A program made the position numbers and the translations under genes. This document shows positions 34,744-44,718 of a stretch of 64,000 bases of DNA, piece by piece. Origin of the DNA: Linanthus parryae (lineage: Eukaryota; Streptophyta; Magnoliopsida; Ericales; Polemoniaceae); contig JALGPY010000009.1 in assembly GCA_023055425.1 (NCBI GenBank), positions 51,646,616 to 51,710,615 on the forward strand, given 5' to 3'. Within the stretch, counting starts at the first letter, position 1; each line of letters begins with the position of its first letter. The notes under the pieces are model-generated. The model made no database searches. It was given only the letters and a program-made list of their open reading frames with translations, and was not told where the DNA came from.

Positions 34744-36576
34744 TCACTCGTCCGGAACAAATGTCGGGTCTGACCCGGTCTCGGACGTACCGGATATGCT
34801 ACCCGGCGAGCTGCTCTCTGAATCAGTCCTAAATACCGGCTGACGTGCCCGTGTATGGGGCCGGTATTCCGAGGACTGTGACTCGGACCCCGTCCAACTG
34901 CTAGGTGGCTGGGATCGCAAGGTCGTCCTGCCACTCGAAGGCTGCTGAGTACGGGCCCCAGTCTGCTGGGTACGGGTCCCAGTCTGACGACCTGTAGGCT
35001 GCCGGGATCGTGTCCCAGGCTGCCGTCTCTCCTGTCGGGCAGGTGGCTGTGATGGCTGAGTCGGTGGTGGTGGCTGGGTCGGGGGTGGTGGAGCAGACGT
35101 GCACTCGCTAGAGTCCCCGTCATCCGACCATCCCTCGGTAAAGCTGCTGGAGTAGGTGGGTGGAAAATACAGCGGAAGTGGCGGTTCTCGGCCTGCGTGC
35201 CGAGCCGCATCCCGCTGCTCCTCTCGAATACTAGCTAGGGCAGCCTGGGTGTCCTTCGTGACCTTCCGCTGAGTCCGGCGGTTATGCGTCAACGCTCTCC
35301 AAAGCTTGCCCACGCTCTCATACACCTTCTCTCCTATGGACTTGCGTCCGCCCTGACACCCCTCAAATCTCTCGTCCACTCGGGGCAGTCGACGTGGCGG
35401 GGCCGGTCTAGCTCGTGGGGTCGGGTTGGCCCGTGGGGCCGGCTCACCTCTCTGACGGGCAGGCTGAGGCTGGGCATTCCTCTCAGTCCCCTGTCTACTC
35501 GACTTGGGGCGCTCACTCTCTCTACTAGTACGGCATCGCCGAAGTCCGGCCGATGCATGGCGACTGACTGGTCGCTCCTGAGTCGAACGCCTCCTAGGGG
35601 CAGGGGCAGGGGCAGGGGAAGGTGCAGGTGCAGGTGCCGGGTCCTCCTCCATAATATCGTCATCCTCATCGAGGTCAACGACTGGCTGTGGTGGGCCCGG
35701 GTGACGAGCGATAAGCTTCCTATAAGGCCGTGGCCTAGGAGGCTGCAGATCACCCTCTAAATCATGCATCGGAACCTCAAACTCCCGTGCCAGTTTGGCA
35801 ATGAGGTTGGCGTACCCCAATCCCTTGTGGCTACCGGAGCAGTTCCGCTCCTGCATGTACACCCAAATCCGACGAGGAATGTCAACCTCCCGTCTCAGAA
35901 CAAGGCAATAGACTAAGAGTACGTACTCAAAGTCAAGGTAGGTAAAATGCTTAATACCCACTACCCTGTTCACTACCCACTCGGCCCACCACCGTGGCAG
36001 GCCGGTAATAAAATGAGAATGCAATTTCTTGCCTATCTCGCCTGTCCCCTCTCTCTCGAAATGGGCACCCGGGTACCCCCCAGTCACAACCCGCAAAAGC
36101 TCAGCATCGCTAGGCGGGTAGTCTGCACACTCAGCATATGCGCACGAGAAATGGCGCATCGGAATCTGATACGCCTGGCGGATGGTATCCGCCGTGATCA
36201 ACAGAAACGTACGCCGCAAATAGACCCATCGAACATCCCCGTTGGCCTCACCCTCCCCCTTGTGCATGAGGTTCGCGTAGAACTCACGCACCAAGTCAGA
36301 ACTGGACAAGTCCGGAAACCCCGCTAGGGACGTTCCGAAAATGTCCGGTCGACTCGCATACTCTGCCATCTCTGGCGGCATGCTCGTATGGTCTACCTGA
36401 AACTGGTAGTCAACGGGAAGGCTATGACCCATTTTGGTTCCGGTCATAAAGTAAAACTGTGCATGATGGTTGACGAACCTAAAACTGTCAAACAGCGTAG
36501 GGGTAAGCTCATCCGCCTCGTAGTCAGTCGGGATGTCATCTCGCTCGGGGTCTACGACGGGAACGTGAAACTCCAT
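34744..36576 (-). CDS. Extra ORF of the Athila element (610 aa, transposon-associated protein)
   Basis: The first ATG in the long open frame is at 36576 (MEFHVPVVDPERDD); the 22 codons before it have no ATG. Residues 1 to about 270 look globular: FDSFRFVNHHAQFYFMTGTK, DLVREFYANL, VRWVYLRRTFLLITADTI, PRWWAEWVVNRVVGIKHFTY, IPRRIWVYMQERN. This pattern is typical of the 'putative plant transposon protein' / Athila ORF1-like family. From about 300 on it is low-complexity: alternating Pro-Ala repeats, Arg/Ser-rich segments, then Pro/Gln/Thr-rich and Ser-rich tail. It lies after pol where some Athila elements carry an env-like ORF, but I see no signal peptide or membrane segment. The function is unknown. 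It may act in nucleic-acid binding or targeting; that is speculation. Confidence 0.75.
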   Translation of the reverse strand: MEFHVPVVDPERDDIPTDYEADELTPTLFDSFRFVNHHAQFYFMTGTKMGHSLPVDYQFQVDHTSMPPEMAEYASRPDIFGTSLAGFPDLSSSDLVREFYANLMHKGEGEANGDVRWVYLRRTFLLITADTIRQAYQIPMRHFSCAYAECADYPPSDAELLRVVTGGYPGAHFEREGTGEIGKKLHSHFITGLPRWWAEWVVNRVVGIKHFTYLDFEYVLLVYCLVLRREVDIPRRIWVYMQERNCSGSHKGLGYANLIAKLAREFEVPMHDLEGDLQPPRPRPYRKLIARHPGPPQPVVDLDEDDDIMEEDPAPAPAPSPAPAPAPRRRSTQERPVSRHASAGLRRCRTSRESERPKSSRQGTERNAQPQPARQRGEPAPRANPTPRARPAPPRRLPRVDERFEGCQGGRKSIGEKVYESVGKLWRALTHNRRTQRKVTKDTQAALASIREEQRDAARHAGREPPLPLYFPPTYSSSFTEGWSDDGDSSECTSAPPPPTQPPPPTQPSQPPARQERRQPGTRSRQPTGRQTGTRTQQTGARTQQPSSGRTTLRSQPPSSWTGSESQSSEYRPHTRARQPVFRTDSESSSPGSISGTSETGSDPTFVPDE

Positions 36577-37647
36577 AACAGACCAAAACCTCGTAAAACG
36601 TGCCGACTCAGGAAAATAAGCAAGAACGTGAAACGTGCACAAAAATAGTGTGTCTCAATAGATAGTCCACCTAAGAGCTACCAGAGGTCCACACGGCAAG
36701 TGCCGCTCCAAAACGCAAAATTACTGAAAATAACGGGCCCGGCTACGGGCCGTGCCAAAACGGAAAATAAAGCGAGGGATGAGATTTTCGACCTTCCCTA
36801 AACAGGGGTGAAGACCGGAGATTCTGCCCGGAAAGTCGCCGGAAAGCCGCCGGCGGTCGCCGGAAAAGTCGCCGGAAAAGTCAACTGCCCGGAATTGAAA
36901 TCCGAGCCCACCAAATCGAAGCCCTCGATCTCCTCGTTCACGTTCCCTTGTACGGTTTTTGCTAGTTCTTGCTCTAACACCTTCGAATCTGCACTTTTCC
37001 TCAAGAACACCTCACTTTTTGATGGAAATTGCCCGCTCGATTTTCGCTTGTTTCTGGATTTTGATGGATGAATCTTGATCCTTGCGACGAGGGGATTCCA
37101 GAAATGTGTCTGGATTTTGATTTGGAGGTCCGATGCACAATTTGTGTTCTTCAAGTGAGAGTAAATGGAGGTAGAGAGAGAAAGAGAGGTGCCAACAATG
37201 GCAAAATCCGGCCCCCTCTCTCTTTATAAACCCTAAATGGTCAAAATAAAAATTTCGATTTTTTTTTTCTTTTCTTTCCTGTTTACGTATATACGCAGTA
37301 CTGCGCATATACCCAACCAGAAAACAACCAAAAAAAACAAAAAAAAAAAAATTAATTTGAGCCCTCGGGTTGCGCTGCGTATATACGCAGCCCGAAGCAA
37401 AATTAATTTTTTTTTTTCAAATCCTCTCTCTTCCCCTGTTTTCCTGGTTCTGGCTGTTTTGGATGACTTTGTATCTGCACATTCTCAAATTCAAAGTCAA
37501 AAACCGCTCATCTCGCCTCTCTCAAAAATTCAGAACTGACATAATAACGTAATAACTAATAAAACTAAATAAATAAACGATAAATTTTGGGTTGCCTCCC
37601 AAACAGCGCCTTGTGATTTACGGTCGACGGCCCGACCTTGTTACCTC
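36577..37647 (-). other. Spacer between pol and the extra ORF, with palindromes
   Basis: About 1.07 kb without a recognisable frame. It contains 'gccgg' repeats around 36828-36880, a GAGA-rich part near 37170-37220, the composite palindrome at 37279-37320 and the 18-bp perfect palindrome GCTGCGTATATACGCAGC at 37374-37391. It could serve as leader or promoter for a subgenomic or spliced mRNA of the extra ORF. Confidence 0.6.
37279..37320. repeat. 42-bp composite palindrome, copy upstream of the extra ORF
   Basis: Arms CTGTTTACGTATATACGCAG and CTGCGCATATACCCAACCAG around TA, with a few mismatches. It is followed 54 bp later by the single palindrome at 37374-37391, whose flanks (GC/GC) differ from those of the other copies but still pair. 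Confidence 0.9.
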
Positions 37648-40632
37648 TTACGGGTCATCAAAATAGACCGGGTCTATTTTGACGACTTCGGCGGTCTCGA
37701 GATACGGCTTGATCCGGTTCCCGTTCACCCTGAAACTGGACTTGTCTTTTGGATTTTCCAGCTCGAATGCCCCCCAGGCAAAAATCTGCTTGATGATGAA
37801 CGGTCCCGACCAACGAGACCTCAACTTCCCCGGAAAGAACCGCATCCGGGTATTGTAGAGAAGCACTTTGTCGCCTTCGTTAAACTGCTTTGGCGTGATA
37901 CGGTTATCATGCCACTTCTTTGTCTTCTCTTTGTAAATTTTGGCGTTCTCGAAAGCCGTTCTGCGGAATTCTTCCAATTCCAGCAGTGCCATCTTCCTCT
38001 TATCCCCTGCTAGATTCTGGTCCAAGTTCAGCAGTTTGATGGCCCAGTACGCCTTGTGCTCCAGTTCCACCGGTAAGTGGCACGCTTTCCCAAACACGAG
38101 CTGGTATGGTGACATTCCCAGCGGTGTTTTGAAAGCTGTCCTGTAAGCCCAGAGCGCATCGTCCAGTCTGACGGACCAATCCTTTCGGCCGAGATTCACT
38201 GTTTTCTCGAGTATGCTCTTAATCTCTCGATTCGAAACCTCGGCTTGCCCGTTCGTCTGCGGATGGTAGGGTAACGAGACTTTATGAACTGACACGCCGT
38301 ATTGTTTCAGAACTTTCGCAAAAACCCGATTGATGAAGTGAGAGCCCTCGTCGCTGATCATTGCCCTGGGAGTCCCGAAACGAGTGAAAACGTTGCGTTT
38401 CAGAAAACGCTCAACGGTAGCTGCATCGTTTTTCTGACACGCGATCGCTTCGATCCACTTTGTCACATAATCTACTGCCAGCAGAATGTAAAGATTTCCC
38501 ATTGAAGACGGGAACGGACCCATGAAGTCAATCCCCCATACATCAAATGGCTCTACCTCCTGCCACACGGTCATCGGCATCTCGTCCCGGTGTGACGTGT
38601 TTCCTGTCCTATGGCACCTATCACATCCTTGCACATAGTCGTGACAGTCTTTGAAGATTGTCGGCCAGAAAAACCCGGACTGCAGTATTTTATGAGCTGT
38701 TCGCGTTCCCCCAAAATGACCCCCACACTGTGATGAGTGGCAGTGTCGGATCACGTTCCAGGCCTCGTGGGTCGGGATACACCTTCTCAGGATGTTGTCG
38801 GCCCCCTGTTTGAACAAGTACGGGTCGTCCCAGAAATATTGTCGACTTTCGGCAATGAACTTTTTCCGCTGCGACGGGGTGAGATCCTCGGGAAGTGTGC
38901 CAGTTACCAAGTAATTGGCTATGGTATAGTACCACGGTCTCCCGATTTTTACTGCCATGATGTGCTCGTCCGGGAAGTTTTCCTTGATCGGCACCGGGTC
39001 CACCTTCACGTTCTCAAGTCTGGATAGGTGATCCGCTACCACGTTCTCAACTCCCTTCTTGTCCCGGATTTCCACATCGAATTCCTGCATCAGTAGTACC
39101 CACCTCAACAGTCTCGGTTTTGCGTCCTTCTTGTCCAGCAGGTATTTCAGAGCACTATGGTCGGTAAAAACGATAACTTTTGACCCGACCAAATAGGGCC
39201 TGAATTTTTCCAGGGCATACACCACGGCCAGCAGTTCCTTCTCTGTCGTGCCATAGTTGAGCTGGGCATCGTTGAGTACCCGGCTCGCATAATAAATGAC
39301 GTGGCATACCTTATCCTTTCGCTGGCCCAAAACGGCCCCGACTGCGTAGTCGCTGGCGTCACACATCAGTTCAAACGGGAGTGACCAATCTGGCGTGATT
39401 ATAACCGGGGTTGTGGTCAGCTTCTCTTTCAAATGGTCAAAAGCTTGCCGACATGCTGCATCGAAATCAAAGGGTACGTCTTTTTCGAGTAAAGCGCAAA
39501 GTAGCTTTGTGATCTTGGAAAAGTCTTTGATGAATCTTCGATAAAATCCTGCATGACCCAGAAAACTTTTGATCGCCCTTACGTTCGTCGGGTATGGAAG
39601 CTGCTTTATCACCTCGATCTTAGCCCTGTCCACCTCAAGTCCTTTGCTGGAAATTTTATGACCCAGCACGATCCCCTCGGTGACCATAAAGTGACACTTT
39701 TCCCAATTGAGCACCAAATTCGCCTTCTTGCATCGGATCAGAACCTGGCCCAAATGGAACAGGCAGTCATCGAAACTGTCCCCGAAGAGTGAAAAGTCGT
39801 CCATGAAGACCTCCATATTTTTCTCGATCATGTCGGAAAAAATCGCCATCATACATCTCTGGAACGTGGCCGGAGCGTTACACGACCCGAACGGCATGCG
39901 CCGAAACGCGAACGTACCGTACGGGCAGGTAAACGGCGTCTTTTCCTGATCCTCCGGGGCTATGAAAATCTGGTTGTACCCGGAATACCCGTCCAGAAAA
40001 CAGTAGTAGGCGTGGTGGGCGAGCCGGTCCAGCATCTGGTCCATGAAAGGCAGCGGGAAGTGGTCCTTCAGTGTTGCATCGTTTAGCCTCCGATAGTCCA
40101 TGCAGATCCGCCAGCCCGTAACGGTGCGCTGCGCAATCTGCTCCTGATCTTTATTCTGCACTACCGTAATACCCCCCTTTTTGGGCACGCACTGGACCGG
40201 GCTGATCCACGTGCTGTCCGATATGGGGTAGATGATTCCCGCTTCCAGCCACTTCATGACCTCTTTTCGCACAACGTCCTTCATGTTCGGATTCAGTCTC
40301 CGCTGGGGCTGAAACACCGATTTCTTGCCTTCTTCAATTCGGATCTTGTGCATGCAGTAGGAGGGGCTGATTCCCTTGATATCTGCAATCGTCCATGCTA
40401 TTGCTTCCTTATGCTCTCGCAATACTTCCAGCAGTTTCTGCTCCTGTTCCTGAGATAAACGAGACGAAACAATTACGGGCAGAGTACTATTTTCACCAAT
40501 ATAAGCATACCTGAGATGGCTCGGGAGCGGTTTCAGCTCCAGTGCGGGTGGCTCCTTGAGTGACGGGACCAGAATCATCTTTTGCCCGCCGTCTTCGTCC
40601 CGGTGCAAAGTGGTCCAGTCCTCGGCTCTCAT
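37648..40632 (-). CDS. Athila pol: reverse transcriptase, RNase H and integrase
   Basis: An open frame of 994 codons starts at ATG 40632. Reverse transcriptase spans about 100-330: [10 protein letters not shown] with Asp214, [15 protein letters not shown], and the catalytic FMDDF at 276-280. RNase H spans about 418-540 with acidic residues at 425, 465, 491 and 534 ([26 protein letters not shown]). Integrase has a zinc-binding H-H-C-C region about 630-673 and the catalytic D702, D761, E798 ([33 protein letters not shown]). It converts the RNA genome to DNA and inserts it. The frame is the same as that of gag-pro upstream, separated only by one TAG (40651-40653). All catalytic residues look intact. 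Confidence 0.93.
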   Translation of the reverse strand: MRAEDWTTLHRDEDGGQKMILVPSLKEPPALELKPLPSHLRYAYIGENSTLPVIVSSRLSQEQEQKLLEVLREHKEAIAWTIADIKGISPSYCMHKIRIEEGKKSVFQPQRRLNPNMKDVVRKEVMKWLEAGIIYPISDSTWISPVQCVPKKGGITVVQNKDQEQIAQRTVTGWRICMDYRRLNDATLKDHFPLPFMDQMLDRLAHHAYYCFLDGYSGYNQIFIAPEDQEKTPFTCPYGTFAFRRMPFGSCNAPATFQRCMMAIFSDMIEKNMEVFMDDFSLFGDSFDDCLFHLGQVLIRCKKANLVLNWEKCHFMVTEGIVLGHKISSKGLEVDRAKIEVIKQLPYPTNVRAIKSFLGHAGFYRRFIKDFSKITKLLCALLEKDVPFDFDAACRQAFDHLKEKLTTTPVIITPDWSLPFELMCDASDYAVGAVLGQRKDKVCHVIYYASRVLNDAQLNYGTTEKELLAVVYALEKFRPYLVGSKVIVFTDHSALKYLLDKKDAKPRLLRWVLLMQEFDVEIRDKKGVENVVADHLSRLENVKVDPVPIKENFPDEHIMAVKIGRPWYYTIANYLVTGTLPEDLTPSQRKKFIAESRQYFWDDPYLFKQGADNILRRCIPTHEAWNVIRHCHSSQCGGHFGGTRTAHKILQSGFFWPTIFKDCHDYVQGCDRCHRTGNTSHRDEMPMTVWQEVEPFDVWGIDFMGPFPSSMGNLYILLAVDYVTKWIEAIACQKNDAATVERFLKRNVFTRFGTPRAMISDEGSHFINRVFAKVLKQYGVSVHKVSLPYHPQTNGQAEVSNREIKSILEKTVNLGRKDWSVRLDDALWAYRTAFKTPLGMSPYQLVFGKACHLPVELEHKAYWAIKLLNLDQNLAGDKRKMALLELEEFRRTAFENAKIYKEKTKKWHDNRITPKQFNEGDKVLLYNTRMRFFPGKLRSRWSGPFIIKQIFAWGAFELENPKDKSSFRVNGNRIKPYLETAEVVKIDPVYFDDP

Positions 40633-40650
40633 GGCGTGCTCGCACCGAGT

Positions 40651-43008
40651 CTAATCCTTTTCTTCCCCGTACATGCTGTCGATCTCTTCCCATAATTGGT
40701 CCATCTCCTCGTTTTCCCAGCCTTCGTCCACCACATCGATAGCAAAGATGTCCTCATGGTCGTAGTAATTTGGCAGTTGCAGATTTTTGAAAACGTTGAA
40801 TTTCACTTTTTCCTCGTTAATCTGCATGGTCAGCTCCCCGCTCTTGCAGTTTATCATTGCTTCGCCCGTGGCCAAAAACGGCCTGCCAAGTATGAGCGGT
40901 ACCTCCCCTGCCTCCATGTCCATATCCGCGATAACCCCGTAGGCCTGTTTTACGGACCTGTCTGCCATCTGCAGCATGATTCTGGTGGGTCGGGGTTCAC
41001 CGACTTTCAAACTATTGAAAATCGTCAATGGCATTAGGTTGATGCTGGCCCCTAGGTCACACAGAGCCTTTCCTGTGTAAGCGTTCCCTAGGGTAACCGG
41101 TATAACGAAACTGCCAGGATCCTTTCTCTTCCTCGGTAGCCCATTCTTCACACAATTGCTCACTTCTGCCGTCAGGTTTATGGTCTCGAAATCGCTCATT
41201 CGCCTCCTCTCATACAAGATGTCCTTGAGGAATTTGGCGTAAGTGGGCATCTTAGCCAAAGCCTCAGCAAAAGGCATGTTAATCTGCAGCTGCTTGAACA
41301 TCTCGAGAAACCTGGCGTAGTCCTTGCTGTCATCCCTCTTTCGTGTTCGCAAGGGGTACGGGACCTCCTTGGAGACGGGTACAGTTTCTGCACCTGTCTC
41401 GTTCTGCGCTGCATCCTGCTCAACCGAGCCCTTCGGCTGGGGGTGATCGACTCTGCTGTTATCCTGGCCCGACAAGTTGCGTTCTACTTCTTTCGAATTT
41501 TCTGCACGTGCGTGGCTGGGATACGGTGGATCCTGCAGTGCCAATCCACTCCGAGTGGAGATAGCATTGATCTGAGCCCGTGGATTGTTTACTGTGTTCG
41601 AGGGTAGGTTTCCTGGCTGTCTCTCCGTTAGCTGCTGTGCTAACTGCCCCACCTGTACTTCCAAAGCGCGCAGTGACGTTTTGGTTGTCTGCATATCTGC
41701 CGTCAAGGTGTCCATGTGCTTGAACCGGGACTCCATAGTCTGGAACATGGACTTGATCTCTTTCATCTGAGCGTCGTACTGCTGTGCTGACGGGACAGAC
41801 TGAGCCTGCTGGGCCGGGGCAGCCTGCTGGGCTGGTGGCCTGTGCTGGAATCCCGGTGCATAAACTGCTGCGTTCGGGTTTCCGTACCGAAACCCGGGAT
41901 GGTCTCTCGTACCCGGTCGGTACCGGCTCGGGTCCCACTGCTGATGTACGTAATTGGTATCTTCAGTCCTTATCTCCTCAATGGCCGTGTCCAGATCTGG
42001 TTCCTCGACTGCTGCGACAGTCTTCTTATCCGAGTAGACTTTCGTGACCAAGTCATGAACGATCCTGGCCAGATTGTCTATCCGGTCATCCTCTGCAGGT
42101 TCGGCTCTAGCCGCCATCCTGCGATCGTCAAACAGTCGGGTGTCCTGCTTGGCCAACTGCTTCATCAGGTCATACGCACCTTCTTTGTCCACGTGATACA
42201 AGAAGTTTCCCCCGGCCTCTCTGTCAATCCTGTCGGCGTTCTCCCTGTCTAGGGCATGGTAGAAAACCTGCAGGATTTTTGCGTCTCCAAAACCGTGGTT
42301 CGGGCACCGTTTGACCAATCTCATGAGCCTGTCCCATGCGTCCACCACCGTCTCCCCCATCTTCTGTCTGAATGACAGGATCTCGCTCTGTAACTGTATG
42401 ACTCGGGAGGCGGGATAGAACTTTTCCAGAAAATCCGTGACACACTCCTCCCATGTGGTGATGGATCGGGGTGGTCGGGATTCAAGCCAGTCTTTGGCTA
42501 CTCCATAAAGACAGTACGGAAATAAGATCAACATGAGTGTCTCTGCTTCTACCCCCTTTTATCTGACCTTGTTGCAGTAATCTTCGAATTTCCCGATAAA
42601 ATCGTTCGGGTCTTCGTCGGCCCTGCCATGAAACGGGCAGAGAGTTTGTACCGTCTGGATGGTGGATGGTTTGATGTCAAAGTGCTCGGCGGTGATCTCG
42701 GGCACCACAATGGCTCGCTCATGCCCCCCGGTGGGGACTTCGAAATTTTCCACCAACGCCTTCCCAGATCGGTTATATGTTCTCTGGATGCTTCGGGCAG
42801 CAAGTCCCGCTGTGACAAGCTCCTCAATGTACCGCGCCATCTGGGCTGGGGTACGTGTTTCTCGTTCCTGTCCACCGGCTTCGGTGTTCTCGGGTGGATC
42901 TCTCTGGTTGGTTGCCATCCTGCTTTCTCGGTTTCTGCGGTTCTGTTCGGTATACAGTTTTTCCGGGTTGTCGAGCGGTGACACCAAATCGCAAGGCAAT
43001 CTGGGCAT
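40651..43008 (-). pseudogene. Athila gag-protease, broken by one in-frame stop
   Basis: One reading frame runs from ATG 43008 (MPRLPCDLVSPLDN) to TAG 40651-40653 but is split by TAA at 42559-42561. Before the stop is the capsid-like start FHGRADEDPNDFIGKFEDYC; after it the same frame continues with LILFPYCLYGVAKDWL, TWEECVTDFLEKFYP and QKMGETVVDAWDRLM, the plant retrotransposon gag core. The last third has ALCDLGASINLMPL, the aspartic protease site (DLGAS in place of DTGAS, usual in this group), then a flap-like ADRSVKQAYGVI. No CCHC knuckle is visible. The stop is most simply a point mutation; read-through is not excluded. Confidence 0.85.
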
Positions 43009-43130
43009 CAACTAAACAGTCCTGAAAACGCAGATTCAAAAACGCAGTGAGATAAAAAGAAAAATAACAAAACTGAAAATAAATAAAAACTCAGAAAACT
43101 AATTCTGACTACTAAATAGACCCCAAAAAG

Positions 43131-43148
43131 TCCCCGGCAACGGCGCCA
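43131..43148 (-). promoter_or_regulatory. Primer binding site, tRNA-Asp type
   Basis: On the element strand TGGCGCCGTTGCCGGGGA follows the 5' LTR after 6 bases. It is the complement of the 3' end of plant tRNA-Asp including CCA, the primer known for Athila-type elements. Confidence 0.9.
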
Positions 43149-43154
43149 AAAACT

Positions 43155-44718
43155 TGATGCGCAAACTAACGTGCTATCGCAAGTGTACAAATCTTGTAGT
43201 ACCGGGTGCAATTAGACTCGGATGATCGTTCCCACGAGGACTGTTTCGGGTTTACTTACGTTGTCAGTTTCGGTTAACCGAGTACAGTAACAAGGAGGAG
43301 TAGGTTGTAATTGTAGTGACTAAACTAAAAACAGAAATTAAAAACGTAAACGCAAATATTTTTGTGACGTTTTCTGAAATAAGCTGAAGCGGTTGTAACG
43401 ATAATAGATGAAGACTAGGCTCCAGGATCCCCTAGGGTTTCTACAGATTTCAGTTTTACGTTCGATTATGAAAACACTCAGCAGTTTCGATATCTGTGCA
43501 ACGTACCAGTTGTGCAGTGACTTTTCAGATTCCACACGTAACCCCGATCCTGCAGACTTTCGGATTCTTGTTAAGCTGCCTAAGTCTGCAGTCTCGGTCT
43601 AATCCTGTTAGGGTTTCTAACCTATCCGAATGGCCCAGGTCAAATTCTCTAGCAGTTGGTCTCACGTTTTTCGATGCTAGCCCTATCTCCCTTTCTCTGG
43701 TCGGTCTATCAGGGTAAGGTACTAAATCCTGGTTTTTCTTCCTAACCCTAACTTGACGTTTTCACCTACAAGCTCGGGTCTATAGCAATCCTGGGTGATC
43801 AATCCTATCATGCATATACGATAATAATCAAAACCAGAATAACAGATACAACTTGCTGAATTAAGATAATCATCATGAATCCATAAACGTAGTAATCATA
43901 AAATCTGAGTACGAAACCCTAGGTTCACCGAGAACCTAGGTAAAAAGTTTAGCTACGACTAGACATAGTACAAAACGTAGTTTCTGAATATAAAGAGAGA
44001 GAACGAAATCAAACTAAGTCTTCGAATCTCGAATCGCGCTTTCGTGCTCTCCGGGAATGCTCTGACTTGTCCTTTGGTTGTGCTGAGGATTGTGCTGTGT
44101 CTCCGTGTCTTCAAAACGAGTCTGGACGAGTCTTTAAATAGTGCTGTTTCCCGAAAACACTTGTGCCTGAAATTACGGAATCTGCCATCGGTCCACCGTC
44201 TTTGACCAAAAGTCAAAACTGGCTGCGTATATACGCAGGGTTGCGTATATACGCAACCAGGGCCCATCAACCAACCCCCATCTCCCTCCCTGCCTGCGTA
44301 TATACGCAGGCAGGGAGTGGAGATGTGGGCCCCACTTGGTCCTTTGGTGGGCCAGGTTTGGTCCCCTGGGTCCCACTCTTCTGCCTGACGCTCCCGGTTT
44401 GCCTCTTCGGTGTACTTCTGCTTTTCCGTGTTTCCGTCGTGTCCCGGTCTTGTGCACGTTTCCCGAGACGGTCCCGTCTTGGTCCCGGCACGCTTCCCGA
44501 TGCACCTCCCGAACCTGTTCCTGAAAAGGCAACACGAACGAAAACCCGCGATCATATCCAAATATAGCAAGAAATAAGCAGAAATCCAGCAAGTACAAAT
44601 AAACGTCTCGTTCTAGATTCCTGGGGCATTCTAAGGCATTTTTCGGCAAAAACCGCTAATTCCGACACAAAAACTTGTGAAATCAGGCTAAAAGATAACC
44701 CCTAATTGGGCGTTATCA
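43155..44718 (-). repeat. 5' LTR of the Athila element (1564 bp)
   Basis: Same ends as the other LTR. Differences counted by eye are about 22 substitutions, all but one transitions, plus the missing 36 bp of palindrome units and one 1-bp indel. The single remaining palindrome (core 44295-44308) is extended by CTCCCTGCC/GGCAGGGAG flanks to a perfect 32-bp palindrome. The composite copy is at 44219-44260. Confidence 0.95.

Larger units (their letters stand above)
31233..44718 (-). mobile_element. Complete Athila-type Ty3 LTR retrotransposon (13.5 kb)
   Basis: Two long terminal repeats (31233-32833 and 43155-44718) end in TG...CA and are flanked by the 5-bp duplication GATGA. The coding strand is minus. 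From the right LTR the order is primer site, gag-pro, pol (RT, RNase H, integrase), spacer, extra ORF, long 3' non-coding region, purine tract and left LTR. The tRNA-Asp-type primer site, the TGATAACGCCC... LTR start and the extra ORF after pol place it in the Athila/Tat branch. About 22 substitutions between the LTRs (by eye, about 1.4%) suggest a recent insertion. Gag-pro-pol holds two in-frame stops, so this copy may not be autonomous. Confidence 0.92.

Noticed and set aside
35284..36648. Plus-strand frames opposite the Athila extra ORF
   Set aside because: They are antisense shadows of a GC-rich coding sequence without recognisable motifs.
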